Positions 7,286 to 12,345 of a DNA stretch of 12,345 nt are shown piece by piece. Each line of letters opens with the position of its first letter. Position 1 is the stretch's first letter. A program made the position numbers and the translations under genes. The notes under the pieces are model-generated. The model was not told where the DNA came from and made no database searches. It saw only the letters and a list, made by a program, of their open reading frames with translations. This DNA is from an uncultured Verrucomicrobiota bacterium (GTDB taxonomy: Bacteria; Verrucomicrobiota; Verrucomicrobiia; Opitutales; Opitutaceae), in NCBI GenBank assembly GCA_903919625.1, contig CAIXIZ010000310.1, positions 1 through 12,345 of the forward strand, read 5' to 3'.

Positions 7286-8668
7286 ATGAGCCCACGATTG
7301 TTGCCCAAAGTCATTGCGGTGGTTTCTGTTTGCCTGGCAGCAGTCATGCCAGTTCGCGCCCAGACCATTACCGCCGTCACAACTGGTAACTGGTCCGACG
7401 GCGCCACTTGGTCGGGCGGAGTCGCCCCCGGTGCGACCGACACCGCCAGTTTCACCGGTCTCACGCTCACCCTGGATGGCAACTTTACCGTCGGCGCGCT
7501 GCAATATGGCGCGGAAGGATCGCTGACTGGCACAAACACCGCCCTTACCGTGTCCGGTGCGCTCAGTCTCAACGCCACATTCGGCAACGTCAACGAGCAC
7601 CTCTTCGCCACCAGCAGCTCGGCCACGATCACGGTCAACAGCCTGGGAGCCACCGACCTCTTTGCCTTTGCCGGCCCGCAGGAGGGACTCTGGGATGACA
7701 ATACCGGCTCCGCCCACTGGAACAATCTCGCGGGTGCAACTTTCACCCTGCACGACTCCGCCAGCATCATCACTGCCGGCGTCGGTTCCCTCTTTACCAA
7801 CGCGGCCGGCGCGACGTTTGCCCACGCCGGCACCGGCTCCGCGCTCATCCAGTGGGGCTTCGTCAATCATGGCACCCTCTCTGTGGCGGCGGGTTCGCTG
7901 CAATTTCTGGGCACCATCCTGACCAGCGATGGGTCTATCCGTGTCGCCAGCAATGCGACGTTGTTGCTCAGTTCGAGTTCGCTCAGCGCGGGCGCCACGG
8001 TGTCGCTCGCCAGCGGCGCGACCCTTGCCCTGACTTCCAGCACGCTCGGGGCGGGTGTGTCTGTCAGCGGGGCGGGCAGCACATCGCTGAGCGGTGCAAT
8101 CGGATTCGGCACCGGGGCGACGACGTTCTCCAATGTGGTATGGTCGCCCGAAGCCTCCGCCACCGGCATGAATGCGGCCCTCACCCTCAGCGGGACGGTC
8201 ACCCTCAACCCTGACCAGGCCAATGCCAACGAGCACCTTTATGCCAATACCGGTTCGGCGACCATGACGGTCAACGCCCTCGGCGCCACTGACCTCTTTG
8301 CCTTTGCCGGCCCCCAGGAGGGCCTCTGGGATGACAACACCGGCTCCGCCCGCTGGAACAGTCTCGCGGGGGCAACTTTCACCCTGCACGACTCCGCCAG
8401 CCTGATCACTGCGGGCGTCGGTTCCATCTTCACCAATGCCGCCGGCGCGACCTTTGTCCATGCCGGCACCGGCTCCGCGCTGATCCAGTGGGGCTTCGTC
8501 AATCACGGGATCCTTTCCCTCCCAACCGGTACGCTGCAATTTCTCGGCACCACGCCACGAGTGATGGCGCGGTCAGCGTCGCCAACGGAGCCTCGCTCCA
8601 GTTCAGCAATGCCACCCTCGACGCCGGGGCCACCGTGTCGCTCGCCAGTGGCGCCGCCCTCGCCCTGA
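7286..8668 (+). CDS. Secreted beta-helix repeat protein, 5' part (frame-broken)
   Basis: This is the N-terminal part of a very large exported repeat protein. The ATG at 7286 begins a classical signal peptide: MSPR, LLPK, a hydrophobic core VIAVVSVCLAAVM, then cleavage expected after VRA (residue 25). The frame is open back to 7187, but that would bury the signal peptide, so I reject the longer start. The mature chain opens with a GNWSDGATWSGGVAPGATDTASF segment, common at the start of autotransporter-like beta-strand repeat proteins. It then enters two homologous modules of about 210 residues, rich in Gly, Ala, Ser and Thr. Up to about 8549 the protein matches the repeat pattern. After that it becomes Arg/Pro-rich and stops at 8668, because the reading frame is lost while the true continuation lies in the next frame. 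If nothing restores the frame, the product is a truncated 460-residue secreted fragment without an outer-membrane anchor. Confidence 0.8.
   Translation: MSPRLLPKVIAVVSVCLAAVMPVRAQTITAVTTGNWSDGATWSGGVAPGATDTASFTGLTLTLDGNFTVGALQYGAEGSLTGTNTALTVSGALSLNATFGNVNEHLFATSSSATITVNSLGATDLFAFAGPQEGLWDDNTGSAHWNNLAGATFTLHDSASIITAGVGSLFTNAAGATFAHAGTGSALIQWGFVNHGTLSVAAGSLQFLGTILTSDGSIRVASNATLLLSSSSLSAGATVSLASGATLALTSSTLGAGVSVSGAGSTSLSGAIGFGTGATTFSNVVWSPEASATGMNAALTLSGTVTLNPDQANANEHLYANTGSATMTVNALGATDLFAFAGPQEGLWDDNTGSARWNSLAGATFTLHDSASLITAGVGSIFTNAAGATFVHAGTGSALIQWGFVNHGILSLPTGTLQFLGTTPRVMARSASPTEPRSSSAMPPSTPGPPCRSPVAPPSP
7544..8179 (+). repeat. Long protein-coding repeat, module 1 of 3
   Basis: This 636-base (212-codon) unit runs from LTVSGALSL to the start of the next LTLSG. 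Its core carries, in order, NEHLFA, LGATDLFAFAGPQEGLWDD, NTGSAHW, AGATFTLHDSAS, ITAGVGS, FTNAAGATF, HAGTGSALIQWGFVNHG and a Ser/Leu-rich tail ending in SSTLGAGV. Core DNA and protein are very close to module 2, with mostly third-position differences. Confidence 0.85.
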
Positions 8669-8811
8669 CCTCCAGCACGCTGGGTGCAGGCGTGACCGTG
8701 AACGGGACGGGCGGCACGACCATCTCCGGCGCACTCGCCCTCGGTGGCGACGCCACGCTGCCCAATCTCGTCTGGCTGCCTGAGGCGACGGTCAGCGGCG
8801 CGAATGCGACC
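8180..8811 (+). repeat. Long protein-coding repeat, module 2 of 3 (contains the frameshift)
   Basis: Second copy of the same module, 632 bases long, which is not a multiple of three. It carries the CCACG duplication at 8550-8559. Without the extra pentamer it would be 627 bases, or 209 codons. The core (NEHLYA to HAGTGSALIQWGFVNHG) is nearly the same as module 1, while the tail (from SDGAVSV) is closer in wording to generic beta-strand repeats. Confidence 0.85.
8550..8559 (+). other. Frameshift site: tandem CCACG pentamer
   Basis: Two perfect copies of CCACG (8550-8554, 8555-8559) lie exactly where the repeat protein changes reading frame. The equivalent place in the first module (7911-7931) reads GTILTSDG. 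Here, deleting one CCACG gives GTTSDG in a single continuous frame; adding one base would also repair it. Upstream of the site only the frame of 7286 fits the repeats, and downstream only the frame of 8557 does. No slippery heptamer is present, so ordinary programmed ribosomal frameshifting is unlikely. Confidence 0.8.
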
Positions 8812-11800
8812 CTCACGCTCAGCGGCTCCGTCACACTCAACTCGGCCCAGGCCAATGCCAATGAGCACCTGTTCGCCAACACCGGTTCCGCCACTCTCAC
8901 GATCAATGCCTTCGGTCCGGCCGGCCTCTTCGGCTTCCCTGGCGTCAATGAAGGTCTCTGGGATGACAACACCGGCTCCGCCCGCTGGCACAATTTCGCC
9001 GGCGCGACCTTCACCCTCCACGATTTCGCCAGCTTTATCACCGCCGGCGTCGGTTCCGTCTTCACCAATGCCGCCGGCGCCAGCCTCGTGCATGCTGGCA
9101 CCGGCTCTGCCCAGGTCCAGTGGGCGCTCGACAATGCCGGCACCGTCGAGGTGCAGGCCGGCGGCACGCTCACCCTCACCGGCCCGGTCGCGCAGGACAA
9201 CGGTGCGGGCACGCTGACGGGCGGCACCTGGATCATCCGCAACGGCGCGACGCTGGTATTTCCCGGTTCGCCCGCCTTCACCACCCTCGCCGCCGGCGCG
9301 GCGGTCACGCTCGACGGCGCCAGTTCGGTCTTCGCGCCCATCGATACCCTCGTCACCAACAGTGGCGCGTTCACGCTGCTGAACAGCCGCAGCTTCACCC
9401 AGGCCGATGCCTCCGATTTTACAAACAATGGCACGATCACGGTCAGCGGCGCGAGCCTGCAGGTGAACGGTGATTTTTACCTGGGCGGCGCCGGTACTGG
9501 CCGTCTGGTGCTTGCCGCCGGTGGCACGGCCTCGGCCAGCCATAATGTTTTCCTCGGTTTCAGCCCGGGCTCGGCGGGCACCCTGAGTGTCAGCGGAGCC
9601 AGTTCGACCTGGAGCAACAGCGGCACCTTGTTTGTCGGCGAGGGCGGCGGCGGCACGCTGAACGTCGCTGCGGGCGGCAGCGTGACGGCCGTGACGTCGA
9701 CGCAGGTGGGCGATAATTCCGGCAGCACCGGGACGGTGAGCGTGGACGGCGCGGGCACGCAGCTGCATGCGGGGAATTTCGCGGCCGGCAACACGGGCAC
9801 CGGTTCGCTCACCATCACCAATGGTGGCATTGTGACCGGCGGGAGCACCGCGATTTTTATCGGCAACAATGCGGGCAGCACCGGCACGGTGAGCGTCACC
9901 GGCACCGGCTCGGCCTTGCAGGGCCTGGGCAATCTGACAGTGGGCAACCAAGGCGCCGGGACGCTCACGGTCGGAGGCGGCGGCCTCGTCACCGTCAACG
10001 GGGTGCTGGCCCTGGCTGGCGACTCGACCGGAACCGGCACGCTCAACCTCAGCTCCGGCGGCACGCTCCAGGTGGGCGGGGCCGGCGGCATTGTGACCGG
10101 TCAGGGCCAGGCCGCCTTCAACTGGTCCGGCGGCACCCTGCAGGTGCTTGGCAGCGACCTCACCAGCTCCGTCGCCGCCATCTTGGCCGCCAATACCGCT
10201 TCCACGCTCGACACGAATGGCCTCAACGCAACGTGGTCCGGCGTGCTCTCCGGCACCGGTGCCTTCACGAAGATTGGCAACGGCACGCTCACCCTCTCCG
10301 GCGCAAACACCTACACCGGGCCCACGACAATCACCAATGGCACGCTGGCACTGGCTGGCGGTGCGGCGATCAGTGATGCCTCCGATGTGAGCCTGACCGG
10401 CGCGACCGCCGTGTTGCAGATCAGTGCGAGCGAGACCATCGGTTCGCTGACGGGCGTGGCCAACAGCACAGTCACCCTTGGCAACGGCGTCGTGCTGACG
10501 GCCGGCGCAAGCAATGCCAGCACCACGTTTGCCGGTGTCATTGCGGGCGGAAACTCAACCAGCGGATTGACCAAGGCCGGCACCGGCACGCTCACGCTCA
10601 CCGGTGCCATCAGCTACACCGGTGATGCGGTGGTGAACGGAGGAACCCTGGCTTTGTCCGGCTCCGGCGCGACCCTCAGCACCAGCGGGAATTTTTATGC
10701 CGGCCAAACAACCGCCGGAACCTTGGTCATGGGCGGGGGGGCCATGACGGCATCTTCCAGTTTCATCGGCTTTGGCCCGAACGTTGCCGGCTCGGCCACC
10801 GTTTCCGGTGGAACATGGGTTTCAACCCGCACCTTTTCCATCGGTGATTCCGGCATCGGTTCGCTTGCGCTCAATGCCGGCACGATCTCGGCCGCCTTCA
10901 ATTACCTTGGCAACAATGCCGGGGCCGTTGGCACCGCCACCATCTCCGGCGGCACTTGGACAACAACCCAGTCGCTTTACATTGGAAATTCCGGCACCGG
11001 CTCGCTGCTGGTTGCGGGTGGGGTGGTTGGGCCGGGCACCAGCATCCTGGGGGTGAACGCGGGCAGCATGGGCACGGTCACGGTCTCTGGCGGCACCTGG
11101 ACGACGAACCCCACCATTGGATACGATGGCACCGGCACGCTGATGATCAATGGTGGAACCGTCACCGGGAGCGGCGCAATCATTGCCGAAAACGCCGGCT
11201 CCATCGGCACGGCCACGGTCTCCGCGGGCACTTGGACCATCAGCTCCGACCTGCATGTCGGCACCAGCGGCACCGGATCACTCGCGATCACCGGCGGCAC
11301 GGTGCGGATTGTGAATGGCAGTGTCCGGCTAGGGGATGACGACGGGGTTGGCACGGTGACGGTTTCCGGCGGCATACTGAACCTGACCGGCTTTGGCTTG
11401 ACTGCCGGACTTCTGTCCGGCACCGGAAATTTGATCGTCAATGGCGGAACCGTCGTCACCCCTGTCCTCGCGCTAGCCAGCGGTGGCCCGGACTCCATTG
11501 GCACCGCCACCGTGTCCAGCGGCACCCTGTCGGTCGGCAACCTTTTGTTGGTCGGCGACTTCGGTACCGGCAAATTGCTCATCAACGGCGGAACGGTCGT
11601 GGCTGCGAGTGTCCGTATTGCCAACGACCAGCATGCCTCTGGCGCCGCCACCGTCTCCAGCGGCATCTGGACCACGACCCACGACCTGAACGTCGGCTAC
11701 GGCGGAACCGGCTCCTTGGCGATCAATGGCGGAACCGTCACCGACCTTTCCGCGATCATCGGCTTTACCGGCTTGGGCAGCGGGACCGCCACCGTTTCGG

Positions 11801-12345
11801 GCGGGGTCTGGACTACAACCAATACGCTCAGTGTGGGATTTTTTGGTGTCGGCCTCCTGACGATAGCAAATGGCGGCCTGGTCACGGCGGCAACAACCCA
11901 GCTTGCGGCTGATACGACTGGCACCGGCACCCTGAGCCTCAACGGCGGGGTGCTCGCCACCGGCCAGATCGTCGAAGGCATCGGCACGGGTGGCGGCAAT
12001 ATCAATCTGAATGGCGGCGTGCTGCGCGCCACCGCCAATCAGGCCAATTTCATTTCCGCCTTTGAGGCCGGCGACGTGCAGCTTCTTTCCGGCGGCGCGT
12101 TCCTCGACACCCAGACCTTTGCGGTTGGCATTGCCGCCGTACTGCAAGGTGCCGGTGGCCTCACCAAGCAGGGCGTGGGCACCCTTACGCTTTCCGGCAC
12201 CAACACCTACACCGGCAGCACGACGGTCGCAAACGGCACGCTCGCCTACGGGGCGAACAACACGCTCGCCGCCGCCACCGATGTGACGGTCGCGGGCGGC
12301 GCGACCCTCGACCTGGCCGGCTTCAACGCCACCCTCGCCTCGCTG
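8557..12345 (+). CDS. Secreted beta-helix repeat protein, 3' part (runs off window)
   Basis: Continuation of the gene that starts at 7286, in the next reading frame. I read every codon from 8557 to the window end and found no stop; the frame is open from 8293. There is no signal peptide and no good start codon of its own (GTG 8488 and GTG 8635 are possible calls), so it makes sense only as part of the upstream gene. Domain order: rest of module 2, module 3 (to about 9204), a transition region, a 51-residue repeat array (about 9463-10110), two PATR-type motifs (10270-10368 and 10573-10668), an eight-unit 47-residue repeat array (about 10690-11990) and a third PATR motif (12163-12270). Composition is Gly/Thr/Ala/Ser-rich and almost free of Cys, as in surface beta-helices. 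With the frame restored, the protein would exceed 1,680 residues before the window ends. The anchor (autotransporter beta-barrel or PEP-CTERM sorting signal) should lie to the right. Confidence 0.8.
8812..9204 (+). repeat. Long protein-coding repeat, module 3 of 3 (shorter, diverged)
   Basis: Third copy, about 131 codons. It keeps NEHLFANTGSATLT, EGLWDDNTGSARW, AGATFTLHD, ITAGVGSVFTNAAGA and HAGTGSA, but changes the GATDLFAFAGPQ segment to GPAGLFGFPGVN and IQWGFVNHG to VQWALDNAG. The second half of the module is absent and is replaced by a different beta-strand stretch. Confidence 0.8.
9463..10110 (+). repeat. T5SS/PEP-CTERM-associated repeats, 51-residue period
   Basis: Repeats of the type VGxxGxGTLxVxxGGxVxxxxxxxVGxxxGSxGTVSVxG. 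The equivalent VSVSG/VSVDG/VSVTG codons fall at 9589, 9742 and 9895, exactly 153 bases apart. A last, looser unit ends near 10110. This type of repeat is predicted to form a parallel beta-helix. Confidence 0.8.
10270..10368 (+). repeat. PATR (autotransporter-associated beta-strand) motif 1
   Basis: KIGNGTLTLSGANTYTG followed by a TTITNGTLALAGG ending, preceded by a WSGVLSGTGAFT lead-in. This is the classical passenger-associated transport repeat signature (KxGxGTLTLSGxNTYTGxTTIxxGTL). Confidence 0.9.
10573..10668 (+). repeat. PATR motif 2
   Basis: KAGTGTLTLTGAISYTG with a VVNGGTLALSGSG ending, preceded by FAGVIAGGNSTSGLT. Same signature as the previous motif, about 300 bases later. Confidence 0.85.
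10690..11990 (+). repeat. T5SS/PEP-CTERM-associated repeats, eight units of about 47 residues
   Basis: Each unit reads roughly GxxGxGSLxIxGGTVxxxxxxIGxxxGSxGTATVSGGTWTT. The codon before SGGTW (or its variant) lies at 10801, 10942, 11083, 11218, 11362, 11512, 11653 and 11794. Spacings are therefore 141, 141, 135, 144, 150, 141 and 141 bases. The fifth and sixth units lose the Trp (GGILNL, SGTLSV). Confidence 0.88.
12163..12270 (+). repeat. PATR motif 3
   Basis: TKQGVGTLTLSGTNTYTG followed by STTVANGTLAYGANNTL, with an LQGAGG lead-in. It is near the window edge and the frame stays open beyond it. Confidence 0.9.

Noticed and set aside
8540..8560. Programmed -1 ribosomal frameshift joining the two halves
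   Set aside because: No slippery heptamer of the X-XXY-YYZ type and no evident downstream pseudoknot; the tandem pentamer explains the break better.
8503..9951. Long minus-strand open frames (482 and 313 codons) opposite the repeat gene
   Set aside because: They follow from the repetitive, GC-rich coding strand; the products are low complexity and the plus frame has the recognised repeats.

Overview
The window is high-GC bacterial chromosome with tightly packed genes on both strands and no tRNA, rRNA, CRISPR array or transposase that I can see. The best lineage guess is a Verrucomicrobiota bacterium, perhaps Opitutales. This is inference: the right third encodes a very long secreted protein made of 'autotransporter-associated beta-strand' and 'T5SS/PEP-CTERM-associated' repeats, which are abundant in that group. 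No gene start I chose has a convincing Shine-Dalgarno sequence.

Left part (1-2896). A pair of inverted, homologous stem-loops (1-60, REP/BIME-like) lies beyond the 3' end of a cytochrome P450 (minus strand). The P450 is divergent from a stand-alone condensation-domain-like acyltransferase (plus strand), and the two starts are only about 45 bp apart. They look like a small, unassigned biosynthetic or modification pair.

Middle part (2933-5785). On the minus strand, in transcription order, come an unrecognised membrane-anchored Thr/Pro/Ala-rich protein, a HemX/CcsA-type multi-span membrane protein and glutamyl-tRNA reductase (hemA). The last two overlap by ATGA and should be translationally coupled for tetrapyrrole synthesis. 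HemA is short at its C-terminus. It converges on the acyltransferase gene with a 36 bp gap.

Right part (5786-12345). A 127 bp divergent spacer with an AT-rich patch and an inverted repeat separates the membrane-anchored protein from a plus-strand HI0933/YhiN-type flavoprotein. After that comes a giant exported repeat protein that starts with a signal peptide at 7286 and runs off the window. Its N-terminal part is three homologous modules of about 210 residues. These are followed by an array of about 51-residue repeats, PATR-type motifs, an eight-unit array of about 47-residue repeats and another PATR motif, as expected of a long beta-helix at the cell surface.

The most notable observation is that this repeat gene is split by a frameshift. 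The first frame (signal peptide plus 1.6 modules) stops at 8668, while the protein continues without a stop in the next frame to the window end. The break coincides with a perfect tandem 5-mer (CCACG twice, 8550-8559), and removing one copy restores one continuous frame. It may be a recent mutation, a slippage (phase-variation) switch or an assembly error.
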